Notes: a model not told the origin generated them from the sequence alone. DNA of 64,000 bases from Acinetobacter sp. SFB (GCF_001647545.1 NZ_LSZH01000012.1:186001-250000); one strand, 5' to 3'. Shown: positions 37,901 through 48,388, counted from the stretch's first letter. A program made the numbers and translations.

Positions 37901-38854
37901 TTAATTTATATTATTTACCAATAACTGTCCTTCAGAAGTTAATTGCGTAGCCATTTCAGCAGTTTTTTTGAGCCCCGGCATACGATACTCTGTATGCCCA
38001 TAATCCTGAATCGACTTCCAACGACCGCCCCAAGTTAAGCCAAATGATTCTGCGACTTCCCCATATAATTGATAGCCTTGCATTGCCCATGGATCACGTT
38101 CAGAAATAATAACTTTGCCATTTTTCTTAAATGCAACATCGGCAGCCAAACCAAATTGGTGATAACTTTGAAAACCTCTGGCACGGGTAATATTACTATT
38201 TTCAGCCAAAGTGTTCTGACGTTCTGGACTGCGATAGCCCTCTAATAAAATCATTTCATAACCATGACGTTCTTGCATGATTTTAAATACCATCAGTAAA
38301 CGCTGTTTATAACGCGGATTTATTTTATGCCATTTACGATCAGCCGATGCAAAATCTGCATGTGAGTATTGCATCGACAGATCTGCAGCATTTGGCTTAA
38401 ATACCTCTGCCTGAATATTTGGCTGAGTAGATTCTATATTTGTCGCAGTAATAATAGCTTCTTCGATCAATGATTCTTCCACTTCTTGTGGTGGGGAAAG
38501 CATTTGTCCCTCTAGCAAAGCATAAATTTGAGGATCTACTTCTCTTAAATAATCTGCTTCAATCATGCTGGGATTAATAGGTCTTGTAAAAGTGAAAATC
38601 AATATGCTGGCAAACAGAAAAAAACCGGCAACCAAAATCCACCATTGTTGCAAATGCCAATGCGACTGGACCTGTTCAGGCGAAGCAGCATGATTCAACT
38701 GTAGAGCAAATTTCTTGGCAGAATCAAATTGTTTTTTACCTTGAGGAATAACACCTAAGAAAAATTGTTGTGTTTTATCCCGAAACTCATAAGAAGATAG
38801 CAGTGCTAGGCTACAGGAAACCAAGATAAAACCAATAAAAATAGCAATGATCAT
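37901..38854 (-). CDS. tagX: TagX, membrane-anchored M15-type peptidoglycan endopeptidase of T6SS
   Basis: This 317-residue protein has hydrophobic segments near residues 3-22 and 72-90. Its C-terminal M15 peptidase domain holds LLEGYRSPERQNTLAEN, then SYHQFGLAADVAF (zinc ligands His and Asp), then GRWKSIQDYGHTEY. In Acinetobacter TagX is an L,D-endopeptidase that opens peptidoglycan so that the T6SS can assemble. It is the last gene of the tssH-tssA-tssK-tssL-asaE-tagX block and overlaps asaE by 4 bases. Confidence 0.9.
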   Translation of the reverse strand: MIIAIFIGFILVSCSLALLSSYEFRDKTQQFFLGVIPQGKKQFDSAKKFALQLNHAASPEQVQSHWHLQQWWILVAGFFLFASILIFTFTRPINPSMIEADYLREVDPQIYALLEGQMLSPPQEVEESLIEEAIITATNIESTQPNIQAEVFKPNAADLSMQYSHADFASADRKWHKINPRYKQRLLMVFKIMQERHGYEMILLEGYRSPERQNTLAENSNITRARGFQSYHQFGLAADVAFKKNGKVIISERDPWAMQGYQLYGEVAESFGLTWGGRWKSIQDYGHTEYRMPGLKKTAEMATQLTSEGQLLVNNIN

Positions 38855-39279
38855 GGAGACACGGCGGTTTCTTTGGTTACTATGATCGTTTTATTTAGGC
38901 TTTTTGCCCTAGGTTCAGATTGATCCTGATGTAGAAGTATCTTGCTTAAATCATCATTTTTGGATGGGAGGAGCTCAACTCGATGTTCTTCATCTTGTAC
39001 AAATTGATTGGTTTGAATATCGGGCTGAATGAAACGAGTTTCTAACTCTAAAACTTCCTGCTTTTTTTCTAAAAAACCTGGTTCAGTCTGGCTTATATTT
39101 GCAGATACCAAATTACGCATAATTGCATTGTGAATTAAAGTATTTAAATAAATATAGCTCACCATAGAGCTAAAAATAACTCCAGTACAAAAGCCTAAAA
39201 TCCCATAGAATGCCGCTGGATGATGTATTTTTTTTGAAGGCTTTAAGATTCTTAAAGAAGTCTGTTTTTCGTTCGCCAT
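38851..39279 (-). CDS. asaE: AsaE-like Acinetobacter T6SS accessory protein
   Basis: This 142-residue protein has one membrane segment at about residues 24-44 (PAAFYGILGFCTGVIFSSMV) and a short soluble tail without known motifs. By position between tssL and tagX it corresponds to the Acinetobacter-specific accessory gene asaE. Its stop overlaps the tagX start (ATGA), and it starts 11 bases after tssL, so it is co-translated. The role is not known to me. Confidence 0.75.
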   Translation of the reverse strand: MANEKQTSLRILKPSKKIHHPAAFYGILGFCTGVIFSSMVSYIYLNTLIHNAIMRNLVSANISQTEPGFLEKKQEVLELETRFIQPDIQTNQFVQDEEHRVELLPSKNDDLSKILLHQDQSEPRAKSLNKTIIVTKETAVSP

Positions 39280-39290
39280 TTTTTATTTTC

Positions 39291-40097
39291 TTATGGTAAA
39301 TGGATGATGAGATATGCCTGCTCAGCAGGTGGACTAATAATGTTTTGGTAAGCTGTTAAGGATTTATTATTTTGATTTGAAAGCATGAAATGTAAACCAA
39401 TGAATGACAATAAGGCAAAACTTGCTAAGAAGATTAAAATCCAGAAAAATGGTAGTTCACGGTGAATAATATGTTTAATCTGATCGGGCAAGGCTGCAAA
39501 TGGAGAAAAAGAGGTTTTTTTACCTTTTAAGAAATCAATTTCATCTCCAACACGTGCCACCAGATGAGTTAAATTCTGTATAGACTCAATCCTGAATTTT
39601 CCATGAAAACCCAACAGCATACAATAATGAAAGACTTCCAGTGCGGCGAGTCGTTCTTTACCGTGCATACGAAGGGATTCTAAAATTTCAAAAAAACGAT
39701 AGCCCGCAAGTTGCGAACCAAAAAGGCTTAATTGTAATGGACTAATTATCCAGTGATTCTGCAACTCGAAAAACTGTGCATCTTGTTGTGTGACAATGGT
39801 TTCATCCAGTAATGCACAATAAGCATATTTGGCATCATCAATATCATTTGCTGAAAATTGAAGTTTTAGCGCCTGATTTTCAAAGTCGTTTAACAAATTC
39901 AATATTTTGTCACGAAATTCATCTGCATTGGCTGGGACATATTGGTTCTTTAATAGAAATACAATATAAAAACCGTAATGTAGTAAATCGACAAGATTCG
40001 TTGCACTGATGGCTTTAGCGTGAGTTGCAGTTGGGTTCAAACCCATCCCAATTTGGCCATCCTCAAAGAGTGAAGGGGTAGGATTATTTATAGTCAT
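39291..40097 (-). CDS. tssL: T6SS membrane-complex protein TssL (DotU-like)
   Basis: This 268-residue protein has the DotU domain (LVDLLHYGFYIVFLLKNQYV, then YCALLDETIVTQ, then FFEILESLRMHGKERLAALE) and a single C-terminal membrane helix at about residues 218-240. There is no peptidoglycan-binding extension. TssL joins TssM in the inner membrane and links it to the baseplate. It starts 15 bases after tssK. Confidence 0.92.
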   Translation of the reverse strand: MTINNPTPSLFEDGQIGMGLNPTATHAKAISATNLVDLLHYGFYIVFLLKNQYVPANADEFRDKILNLLNDFENQALKLQFSANDIDDAKYAYCALLDETIVTQQDAQFFELQNHWIISPLQLSLFGSQLAGYRFFEILESLRMHGKERLAALEVFHYCMLLGFHGKFRIESIQNLTHLVARVGDEIDFLKGKKTSFSPFAALPDQIKHIIHRELPFFWILIFLASFALLSFIGLHFMLSNQNNKSLTAYQNIISPPAEQAYLIIHLP

Positions 40098-40112
40098 TGT
40101 AATGATCCTTCA

Positions 40113-41474
40113 CTATTTCATTACCGCAATCATTTCAATAGAAATATCCTGAAAACCGGCTGGAATATAAATACAAATCGATTCCGCTTCTAGCATCCGT
40201 TGATACAAATCATTGTTCGGTTCAATCTCAAAATAACTGACACCGGAACGCACTGGAATTGCAGTCGGCACCTGTATTAAATGATGTAAAGGAATGACCG
40301 GAAGGGCTGCAACTACACGTTGTTCAACATCGACAGAATTGCCGACTTTAAAACGCAGCGGCACCAACTGAACAAGTTCATGGGTTTGCATCATGCCACT
40401 TGAAACTGCAATATAAAGTCGCGTATCACGGGTAATTTTGTCCGACTCCAGACTTCCAAGCCAATAAGATGGCCGGACTTCTTTTAAAGCAATACTAATA
40501 TAGCGATTGGAAATAATCGTATCGAGTAGATCTCGTAAGATTAAATCAATCTGTAAAAAACTATCCTGTAAATGATGATGTTTATACTGCGGTAACTGAT
40601 CAACTTCATAGGCTGTAGAGAAAGTTAGTAATGATCCAGTTAAGCGCAATAACTCAAAGAATAGTCGTTCCGGATGAATATGCGGATACTGCAACAGATG
40701 ATTTAGCGTAGCATGTGCAGTATTCAGGGCATTGACTAACCAAAAGGAAACAATATCTCCTGAACGGAATTCAATCAGTTTTTGCTCATTTTCACGATTG
40801 TTGCTTTGAATGGTTTTAATCTTGGCCCTAATCATATTTAAGGTACGTTTTAACCCGGAAATCAGCGTTTCGCATGCTTCTATATGCAAGATCGGAGCAA
40901 TAAACTTAGGATCGAATTCAAAATTTCCAGAACTTTGACGTTTAACTTTTGCTACAGGTAAATATAAGAAGCCATCCAGTTCATGGTTGGGTTCAATATT
41001 CGATTCAAATAATTTAAATTCGGCACGGCGTCTTAATAAAGTAATATCTGCTGCAGTAGCATCGGTGAACAAATCATGTGTTTCAGTTAGGTGGGAATGA
41101 TAACGGCTAGGCTGGGTACTTGCTTCAAATGCTACATTACGTTTATTCGGCTGAATCATTGGTAATGCCAAATAAACCATTATTTCACCACGTAAATTTA
41201 ACTCATCCAGTTGAACCGGTTGTGGCAATAAGTCACGAGCAGGTGCCTGGTAAATATCACCATCTTGCCAAATCATTTCCACTTTTTCTAAAGCTAGAAC
41301 ATGCATGTCCAATTGCAATTCATCAAACTGGAGGGATTGCACACCATATGAAAATGGAATGGTCGCACGAATGGTATGATTCAATCGCTGTTCATGATAG
41401 GCATCCTGTAATTGAAAGTGTTGTGGACGTAAAAATAAGCCTTCGCCCCAAAGAATTTTTTCAGCTTTAAACAT
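40113..41474 (-). CDS. tssK: T6SS baseplate protein TssK
   Basis: I start at ATG 41474; the frame continues to a TTG at 41486 with no better ribosome site. The 453-residue product begins FKAEKILWGEGLFLRPQHFQ, the canonical TssK opening, and is family length. TssK trimers tie the baseplate (TssF, TssG, TssE) to the TssL-TssM membrane complex. It begins 5 bases after tssA. Confidence 0.94.
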   Translation of the reverse strand: MFKAEKILWGEGLFLRPQHFQLQDAYHEQRLNHTIRATIPFSYGVQSLQFDELQLDMHVLALEKVEMIWQDGDIYQAPARDLLPQPVQLDELNLRGEIMVYLALPMIQPNKRNVAFEASTQPSRYHSHLTETHDLFTDATAADITLLRRRAEFKLFESNIEPNHELDGFLYLPVAKVKRQSSGNFEFDPKFIAPILHIEACETLISGLKRTLNMIRAKIKTIQSNNRENEQKLIEFRSGDIVSFWLVNALNTAHATLNHLLQYPHIHPERLFFELLRLTGSLLTFSTAYEVDQLPQYKHHHLQDSFLQIDLILRDLLDTIISNRYISIALKEVRPSYWLGSLESDKITRDTRLYIAVSSGMMQTHELVQLVPLRFKVGNSVDVEQRVVAALPVIPLHHLIQVPTAIPVRSGVSYFEIEPNNDLYQRMLEAESICIYIPAGFQDISIEMIAVMK

Positions 41475-41479
41475 GTAAT

Positions 41480-42607
41480 TTACCAATCGTTATTTGTGTC
41501 ATGATTATTTTTTTGTACACCTAAAAGATCATGTACGGTTTCTAATGGATTTTCATTTTTTATGACTTGGCTTAACCATTCATGTAACGGCATCTGGCTC
41601 CATTTAATGGTCTTTTGCAGCATATAGCTGACTGGACTATGCGGTTCATTGGCCTGAAAATAATTGGCCATGTCTTGAAGAACTTGCATGGCCTGTTCAC
41701 GATTTGCCACATGATTTTGAATTTGCGGTTGAAATACTTGTTGATTCATTGTTGTCAAAGTTGAGGAAATTTCAATTGGGGAATGAATAGCTTCAGGCGA
41801 AATGCTTAGTCCAGCTTTAGTATTCCGATGACCTGTTACTACAGCTTGTGATTCAAAGGCATCAGTTTTATATATTTTTTTTAGATTGTTATGAATGGAT
41901 TCAAGTTGAGAATCGATCGATGCAAAACTTGGAGCATCCAGACCCATTAAGCCATCCAGTACATCTTTTAAAATATTCCACTGATTTAAAATTTCTAAAA
42001 ATTCTTGATAATTTTGATATTGAAAAGATTTAGAGAGGTTAGAGAGTGCTTGTTCAAATTGCTCAAGTAACAAGTTGGCTTCTACCTGATCATTGTCTTG
42101 AGCATGTTTACGGCGCACATTCTGTTGGTGCAATAAGCCCTCATACTCAATTAAAGAATAAAAAGGTGAAGCATTTATAATTGGAATATTTTTAACTAGC
42201 GAGGGTAATTGATTAATCAGTCCTTGCAGCAAACCAAGACGTTGATCCAAATCATCACCATCAATTTTTGGATGCAATAACATCCAGAAATCACTTAAGC
42301 TACGTTGTGTCAACTCTAAACCTTTGGCTACACCTTCAAAACCATACAGGTTTGACCAGGCTTTAATTAACCCGCTATATAACCGGATATCTTTCGTTTT
42401 CTCAGTCAGCAATTCAGTCGACTTGGCACTTACAAAGTTCCAGTCGGCCTGCTTAAGTTCAGCAATCCAGTCACCCTGATCTAATAGTGGATCATCCTGA
42501 GTTTTTGCTTGCTTAATGGCATGAAACTCATTTGAAAATGAACAATCTATCCCGCAAGGGGCTTCATCTGAAATTACTTTTAATAATGCTTCGAGTTCTA
42601 AACTCAT
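41480..42607 (-). CDS. tssA: T6SS protein TssA
   Basis: This 375-residue protein has the ImpA-type N-terminal domain: EAPCGIDCSFSNEFHAIKQA near residue 15, VSAKSTELLTEKTKDIRLYS near 57, and FWMLLHPKIDGDDLDQRLG near 105. The C-terminal half ends in helical segments (MLQKTIKWSQMPLHEWL). TssA caps or primes the growing sheath-tube. It lies between tssH and tssK in the minus-strand block. Confidence 0.92.
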   Translation of the reverse strand: MSLELEALLKVISDEAPCGIDCSFSNEFHAIKQAKTQDDPLLDQGDWIAELKQADWNFVSAKSTELLTEKTKDIRLYSGLIKAWSNLYGFEGVAKGLELTQRSLSDFWMLLHPKIDGDDLDQRLGLLQGLINQLPSLVKNIPIINASPFYSLIEYEGLLHQQNVRRKHAQDNDQVEANLLLEQFEQALSNLSKSFQYQNYQEFLEILNQWNILKDVLDGLMGLDAPSFASIDSQLESIHNNLKKIYKTDAFESQAVVTGHRNTKAGLSISPEAIHSPIEISSTLTTMNQQVFQPQIQNHVANREQAMQVLQDMANYFQANEPHSPVSYMLQKTIKWSQMPLHEWLSQVIKNENPLETVHDLLGVQKNNHDTNNDW

Positions 42608-42646
42608 GTTAGACCTTTCTCATGTTTTTTATAATATTTTTTAAAA

Positions 42647-45325
42647 TTATGCTTGGGTAACTTTGATATTTTTAATAGGTTTTTTTGTGGTTTTTGCAAC
42701 AGGGTCAAGTTGATAAAGAATTTCACCACCCTGTACGTCAATATAGATTTGCTTCGGTAATTTTTGTTCTGCTAAGCTAACTAAAATTTGTGTGGCTAAA
42801 GCCGGCAATACCGATGAATTAAGGATGTTATCTATATTACGTGCGCCACTATCCACTTCGGTGCACCGACTGAGTACTAATTCAATTAAATCTTCACTAT
42901 AAGAAACTTTGCTTGAATATTGTTGTTCTAAACGTGCCGTAATTTTATTTAATTTATGTTTAATGATACGTAACAGTAATTCATCAGGCAAAGGGAAATA
43001 AGGCACAACACGCATACGACCTAAAAATGCCGGTTTAAACTGTTGATATAAACTTGGCTTCAAATGATCGATTAATTCTTCTGCAGTTGGCCATTTCTCA
43101 ACAGACAAGTTCAAGCAGGCTTTCATGATGTCACTCGAGCCGGCATTAGACGTCAACAGGATGGTGGTATTTTTAAAATCAATTAAACGACCTTCACCGT
43201 CTTCAAACATGCCCTTGTCAAAAACCTGATAAAACAATTCCTGAACATCACTATGTGCTTTTTCAATTTCATCCAACAAGACGACACTATATGGATTACG
43301 CCGAACTGCTTCAGTCAAAACACCACCTTGACCATAGCCGATATAGCCAGGAGGAGCACCTTTCAAAGATGAAATAGTATGCGCTTCCTGATATTCAGAC
43401 ATATTGATCGTAATCAGATGCGATTCGCCCCCATATAATTCATGAGCAAGTGCTAGCGCAGTTTCTGTTTTACCTACCCCACTTGGTCCGACCAATAAAA
43501 ATACACCTTGTGGTTTATCTGGATCTTCAAGTTTTGCTTTAGAGGTTTTAATGCCTTGAACAAGTTGCTGTAAGGCATAGTCTTGTCCCATGACGCGTTC
43601 AGCAAGTTTATCTTCTAAAGTCAGAATCTGTTTAATTTCATCACTGACCATTTTACCTACAGGAATACCGGTCCAGTCCGAAATAATTTCATTAATCATT
43701 TGTGCATTTACGCGTTCATAAACCAAGGGGGATACTCCTTGGATCTCAGCCAATTGCTGACGAAGAGCGGAAATCATGTGATTATCTTGATCTGAATGTT
43801 CAGCTAGCTGATCTTTGTGTTCAAGCACTTGAATTTTTTCAACAAGTTTAAGTTCAGATTGCCATTGTTGTTCTGTAGCTATAATTTCAGATTCAAGTAA
43901 TTTAATTTTCTGACCTAAGGTTTCTAAACGCTCATGATGAATAGGTAGATTTTTATTTTCGTTTTCTAAAATATCATGTTCCAGCTGTAAATTATAAAGT
44001 TGAGCTTCGAGTTGATCTAGCTTGACTGGTTGAGCATTCTGTGTGAGTGCCACACGCGCAGCTGCCGTATCAAGTACGCTAATGGCTTTATCGGGAAGTT
44101 GACGTCCACTGATATAACGATGTGAAGAGTGTACTGCGGTAACAATCGCTTCATCATCAATCTGTAAATTAAAATGCTTTGCCATTACAGGAATCATGGC
44201 ACGAAGCATATCTATTGCGACAGCTTCCGTTGGCTCTTCAACTTTTATTACCTGAAAACGACGACTTAATGCAGCATCCTTTTCAAAATACTGCTTATAT
44301 TCCGCCCAAGTGGTTGCCGCAATAGTGCGTAATTCACCGCGCGCCAAAGCAGGTTTAAGTAAGTTTGCAGCATCATTTTGACCCGCCTGACCCCCCGCAC
44401 CAATTAAGGTATGTGCTTCATCAATAAATAGAATAATTGGATAGCTTGAGCATTGAACTTCCTGAATGACCTGTTTTAAACGGTTTTCAAATTCACCTTT
44501 AACACTGGCACCTGCCTGTAACTGCCCCATATCAAGTGTGTGTAGATGTACATTTTTTAGGACATCAGGAACTTGATTATTGGCTATTTTAAGGGCTAAA
44601 CCTTCAACGACAGCGGTTTTGCCGACACCAGGTTCACCCGTTAAAATCGGGTTGTTCTGACGACGGCGCATTAAAATATCAAGCATCAAGCGAATTTCAA
44701 ATTCACGACCAATCACGGGATCAATCGCACCATTTTTTGCTTTTTCAGTTAAGTTGATAGTGTATTGATCTAAAGCAGGTGTTTTTAATCTTTGCTCGAA
44801 CTCTTGCTTCATTTTTATTACATCTTGATGATTTTCACTTTGTTCATATTCCTGTTCAATACTGTGTGAACATAGATCTAAAACCCTGTGTTTCATGCTA
44901 TCCACAGGAAAAAATTCAAATAAACTGGAAGCGCGGATTGCAATTTGATAAAGATCAGACCCAGTTAATAATGCAACCAATAAATGCCCACTTCGAATTA
45001 ATGGTTCTTGTTCTCTAGAAGCCACCAGCCAGGCTTGTTCTAATAGACGTATAATTGATTTTGCAAAAATAGGGGTTCGTGCATTGCCTTTAGGTAATTG
45101 TAAAATACTTTTTTTTAAATCATTAATTAAAGCATCAGTCGAAATTTTGTATTTTTCTAATAACAGCTGTAAATCATTTTTTGCAGCATTCTGTAGAAGT
45201 TCTAAAAAGAAATGTTCAATTTCTATTTCATAATTTTGTTGAGAAATACATGTATTGGCTGATTTTTCCAGTGCTAAACGGGCACAGGAAGATAATTTTG
45301 TGATCAAAATTTTTAAATTATTCAT
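42647..45325 (-). CDS. tssH: T6SS sheath-disassembly ATPase ClpV (TssH)
   Basis: This 892-residue AAA+ protein has an N-terminal Clp-N domain, a first ATPase module with GEPGVGKTAVVEGLA near residue 213, a coiled-coil middle region near 415-520, and a second module with GPSGVGKTETALALAHELYG near 610. The central segment SDWTGIPVGKM is typical of the ClpB/ClpV group. ClpV recycles contracted TssB-TssC sheath. It is the first gene of the minus block and divergent from asaA. Confidence 0.95.
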   Translation of the reverse strand: MNNLKILITKLSSCARLALEKSANTCISQQNYEIEIEHFFLELLQNAAKNDLQLLLEKYKISTDALINDLKKSILQLPKGNARTPIFAKSIIRLLEQAWLVASREQEPLIRSGHLLVALLTGSDLYQIAIRASSLFEFFPVDSMKHRVLDLCSHSIEQEYEQSENHQDVIKMKQEFEQRLKTPALDQYTINLTEKAKNGAIDPVIGREFEIRLMLDILMRRRQNNPILTGEPGVGKTAVVEGLALKIANNQVPDVLKNVHLHTLDMGQLQAGASVKGEFENRLKQVIQEVQCSSYPIILFIDEAHTLIGAGGQAGQNDAANLLKPALARGELRTIAATTWAEYKQYFEKDAALSRRFQVIKVEEPTEAVAIDMLRAMIPVMAKHFNLQIDDEAIVTAVHSSHRYISGRQLPDKAISVLDTAAARVALTQNAQPVKLDQLEAQLYNLQLEHDILENENKNLPIHHERLETLGQKIKLLESEIIATEQQWQSELKLVEKIQVLEHKDQLAEHSDQDNHMISALRQQLAEIQGVSPLVYERVNAQMINEIISDWTGIPVGKMVSDEIKQILTLEDKLAERVMGQDYALQQLVQGIKTSKAKLEDPDKPQGVFLLVGPSGVGKTETALALAHELYGGESHLITINMSEYQEAHTISSLKGAPPGYIGYGQGGVLTEAVRRNPYSVVLLDEIEKAHSDVQELFYQVFDKGMFEDGEGRLIDFKNTTILLTSNAGSSDIMKACLNLSVEKWPTAEELIDHLKPSLYQQFKPAFLGRMRVVPYFPLPDELLLRIIKHKLNKITARLEQQYSSKVSYSEDLIELVLSRCTEVDSGARNIDNILNSSVLPALATQILVSLAEQKLPKQIYIDVQGGEILYQLDPVAKTTKKPIKNIKVTQA

Positions 45326-45693
45326 ATGTTACTCAACGTTCTAAAAGAACAATCAGGTTTTATTTTTATTTCAATGCTAAATGATTTTATTTTATATTGT
45401 TATTAAAAACAAAGCCTTATGTTTTTATGTGTTCAGGCTTTTGGCACACTATACACATTTCTTTCGAAATATTAAAAAATATTTGATCAAAATTAGGGGG
45501 TTTTACATAAATAAACAATAAATAATGACAAATAGTGCAGGTTACTGTTAATTTCCTGTTGACTTGATGTGGTTATTTTTTGTTAAATTCGCAACGTTGA
45601 TTTGAACTTATAAAAATTAAACTAAATTGAGAAAATCACGGAATGTGATTTAACTCAGATAAACAATAAAATTAAAATAATTAGAGGCATCTT
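45326..45693. other. Divergent promoter region of the T6SS cluster
   Basis: This 368-base spacer separates the two T6SS blocks. A promoter for the plus block is listed separately. A TTTGATCAAA palindrome lies near 45480, in an AT-rich stretch that could bind H-NS-like or other silencers. I found no clear box for tssH. Confidence 0.45.
45559..45588 (+). promoter_or_regulatory. Candidate promoter of the asaA-tagN block
   Basis: TTGACT (45559-45564) and TTAAAT (45583-45588) are separated by 18 bases. This would give a leader of about 100 bases before asaA. Confidence 0.5.
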
Positions 45694-46395
45694 TTGAATA
45701 AAAATATATTTTTTATCCCCATGATTGTAATAATCTTGGTGAGTCAAATAACTTTTGCTGATGAAAAGCCAGTCGAACTAAAAAAAGGATGTATGAAAGA
45801 ATATCCTTTAGTTTCTGGCGAAACTGACCAAGACTTACTCAACATTTATAGCCAGATATGCGATAAAAAGAATAAGAAAAATATTGCCTTGCAAAATGAA
45901 TTATTGATGCAAGCTGCAAAAAAATATCAACAACTTGGGAAGAATCTGAAAGCGTTACAGCTGGTGGAAAACTTACATCAACAAAATGTTCAACGTACTG
46001 CTCTTACGGATGTTGCTTTTCTTGCTGGGGTAGGGATTGCCGAGAGTTCTTTGCAGTATATGCGTTCTTATGAAATGCGTTATTTAAGTGCGCAAACGAC
46101 TTATCCTGCAGCTAAAAAACTATCGGAATATATTCAAAGCTCACTACCTGAACCAGATACATCCAAGGCACAGACCATTACCGAAGCATCAATTAAACAA
46201 AAAAAATCAACTAAAACGACTTCATTGAAGTATTCAGGCAATAAGGCAAGACGAATAGACCAAACAAAAAATATGAGTGCTCATCAAACAACAGTAAAAG
46301 CAAGCACACGAAATACGACAGTAATGACGAAATCACAAAGCGGCAATACAGCAACTGCTGGTTCAAGTCCTTTTGTTTCTTTTAATAAAAATTAA
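45694..46395 (+). CDS. asaA: AsaA-like exported T6SS accessory protein
   Basis: This 233-residue protein starts at TTG 45694 behind AGAGG. It has a signal peptide (NKNIFFIPMIVIILVSQITF, cut after Ala) and a helical mature part with KKYQQLGKNLKALQLVENLH. The tail is rich in Ser, Thr and Lys and probably disordered. By position before tssB it matches asaA of Acinetobacter, which is reported to help build the T6SS in the periplasm. No TssJ lipoprotein gene is visible in the cluster. Confidence 0.8.
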   Translation: MNKNIFFIPMIVIILVSQITFADEKPVELKKGCMKEYPLVSGETDQDLLNIYSQICDKKNKKNIALQNELLMQAAKKYQQLGKNLKALQLVENLHQQNVQRTALTDVAFLAGVGIAESSLQYMRSYEMRYLSAQTTYPAAKKLSEYIQSSLPEPDTSKAQTITEASIKQKKSTKTTSLKYSGNKARRIDQTKNMSAHQTTVKASTRNTTVMTKSQSGNTATAGSSPFVSFNKN

Positions 46396-46410
46396 AATAG
46401 GACAACATTC

Positions 46411-46914
46411 ATGGCAAAACGCGAAAGTGTGCAAAAAAAATTACAACGGATTCGTCCACCCCGTGTACAACTGACCTACGATATAGAGGTAGGTGAGGGT
46501 AAAGAAATAAAAGAATTACCCTTTGTTATTGGAGTATTAGGTGATTTTTCAGCAGCTTCAGAATTAGAAAAAACAAAGTTAAAAGATAAAAAATTTATCA
46601 ATGTTGATTTGGATAATATTGATGAGGTCATGCAATCACTTGCGCCACGTGTAACTTTTCAGGTCGAAAACACTTTAACTGAAGAAGGCGGCCGTATGTC
46701 AGTCGACTTAACTTTTAACTCAATGCAAGATTTCCGTCCAGAAAATATAGTACAGCAGGTTGATCCTTTACGTAAATTGGTTGAAGCACGCGAGCGTTTA
46801 ACCGATTTACGCAACAAAATTTCGAATAATGAACGGCTTGAAGATTTACTAGATGAAGTTTTACAAAATACCGATCACGTTTGTAGGCTAAGTGCAGAGG
46901 CAGAGTATGAATAA
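46411..46914 (+). CDS. tssB: T6SS contractile sheath small subunit TssB (VipA)
   Basis: This 167-residue protein has the VipA pattern: ESVQKKLQRIRPPRVQLTYD near the start, LPFVIGVLGDFSAASELEKT near 30, and FINVDLDNIDEVMQSLAPRV near 55. With TssC it forms the contractile sheath. It overlaps tssC by 8 bases. Confidence 0.96.
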   Translation: MAKRESVQKKLQRIRPPRVQLTYDIEVGEGKEIKELPFVIGVLGDFSAASELEKTKLKDKKFINVDLDNIDEVMQSLAPRVTFQVENTLTEEGGRMSVDLTFNSMQDFRPENIVQQVDPLRKLVEARERLTDLRNKISNNERLEDLLDEVLQNTDHVCRLSAEAEYE

Positions 46915-48388
46915 TTTACAAACTGCTCATGCGACTCATACAGATGTTGAAGAATTTACTTTACTGGGCTCTATTGTGGAGCAAAGCCGTATTGCCCGTA
47001 ATGCTGAAGAGCATAACCGTGCAAAAAGTTTAATTGGTGAATTGGCCAAAGAAGTCATGGCAGGAACTATTACAGTTTCTGAAAACATGACTTTGTCGCT
47101 TGATAAACGAATTGTAGAAATTGATGCCTTAATTTCAAACCAGTTAAGTAAAATTATTCATCATGAACAATTTCAAAAAATCGAATCAACATGGCGTGGT
47201 ATATATTATTTCTGCCAAGAAACACCTTCACATTCTCTAATCAAAATTCGTATGCTCAATACGACTAAAAAACAACTGACGAAAGATTTTCAGGGTGCGA
47301 CAGATTTTGACCAAAGCACATTGTTTAAAAAAATTTATGAAGAAGAATATGGTTCATTTGGGGGTGCACCCTATGCAACTTTAATTGGTGATTTTGAATT
47401 TGATCGCACGCCATCAGATATGTATTTGTTAGAGCAAATTTCTCATGTTGCAGCTGCGGCACATGCACCATTTATTTCAGCAGCAAGTCCCAACCTGCTT
47501 GGAATTGAATCGTTTACTGACATTGATCGGCCACGTGATGTTTCTAAAATTTTTGAAACAGCTGAATATGTACAATGGCGTTCATTCCGTGAAAGTGATG
47601 ATGCACGCTATGTCGCATTAACCATGCCACGAGTATTAGGTCGTCTACCATATCATCCTAAAGAAGGTACGGTGACCGAAGGATTTAACTTTATAGAAGA
47701 AGTTTCGGGCCAAACTCATGAAGAATATTTATGGATGAATGCGGCTTATGCATTTGCAACGCGTTTAACCAATGCCTTTGATATGCATGGCTGGTGTGCA
47801 GCTATTCGTGGTGTTGAAGGTGGGGGCTTGGTTGAAGGTTTACCGGTGCATACTTTTAAGACCCAGGATGGTGAAGTTGTTTTTAAATGTCCAACTGAAA
47901 TTGCCATTACCGACCGTCGTGAAAAAGAACTCAGTGATTTAGGCTTTATTCCGCTGGTGCATAGTAAAAATACAGATTATGCAGCTTTCTTCGGCGCACA
48001 ATCGACTCAAAAACCGAAGAAATATGATAGTGATACAGCAAATGCCAATTCTGCTTTATCCAGTCAGATTCAATATATTATGGCTGTTTCTCGTATTGCC
48101 CATTATTTAAAAGCCATGATGCGTGACAAAGTCGGTAGTTTTACCTCTTCGGGAAATGTTGAGGCATTTTTAAATGAATGGTTATCGCGATACGTTTTGT
48201 TAGACGATGGAGCCTCGCAAGAAGCGAAAGCACAATATCCGCTTCGTGAAGCTTCAGTCAAAGTTGTAGAGAACCCCGCTCAACCTGGACACTACAAGTC
48301 TGTGGTTTTTTTAAGACCGCATTTTCAATTGGATGAGTTGTCAGTCTCTTTACGACTTGTTACTGAGTTACCTCAGACCTCTCATTAA
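46907..48388 (+). CDS. tssC: T6SS contractile sheath large subunit TssC (VipB)
   Basis: I start at ATG 46907 behind AGAGG rather than the GTG at 46892. The 493-residue product has the VipB pattern: IDALISNQLSKIIHHEQFQK near 60, ESTWRGIYYFCQETP, LIGDFEFDRTPSDMYLL near 155, and MHGWCAAIRGVEGGGLVEGL near 290. It is the main sheath subunit and pairs with TssB. A 52-base gap separates it from hcp. Confidence 0.96.
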   Translation: MNNLQTAHATHTDVEEFTLLGSIVEQSRIARNAEEHNRAKSLIGELAKEVMAGTITVSENMTLSLDKRIVEIDALISNQLSKIIHHEQFQKIESTWRGIYYFCQETPSHSLIKIRMLNTTKKQLTKDFQGATDFDQSTLFKKIYEEEYGSFGGAPYATLIGDFEFDRTPSDMYLLEQISHVAAAAHAPFISAASPNLLGIESFTDIDRPRDVSKIFETAEYVQWRSFRESDDARYVALTMPRVLGRLPYHPKEGTVTEGFNFIEEVSGQTHEEYLWMNAAYAFATRLTNAFDMHGWCAAIRGVEGGGLVEGLPVHTFKTQDGEVVFKCPTEIAITDRREKELSDLGFIPLVHSKNTDYAAFFGAQSTQKPKKYDSDTANANSALSSQIQYIMAVSRIAHYLKAMMRDKVGSFTSSGNVEAFLNEWLSRYVLLDDGASQEAKAQYPLREASVKVVENPAQPGHYKSVVFLRPHFQLDELSVSLRLVTELPQTSH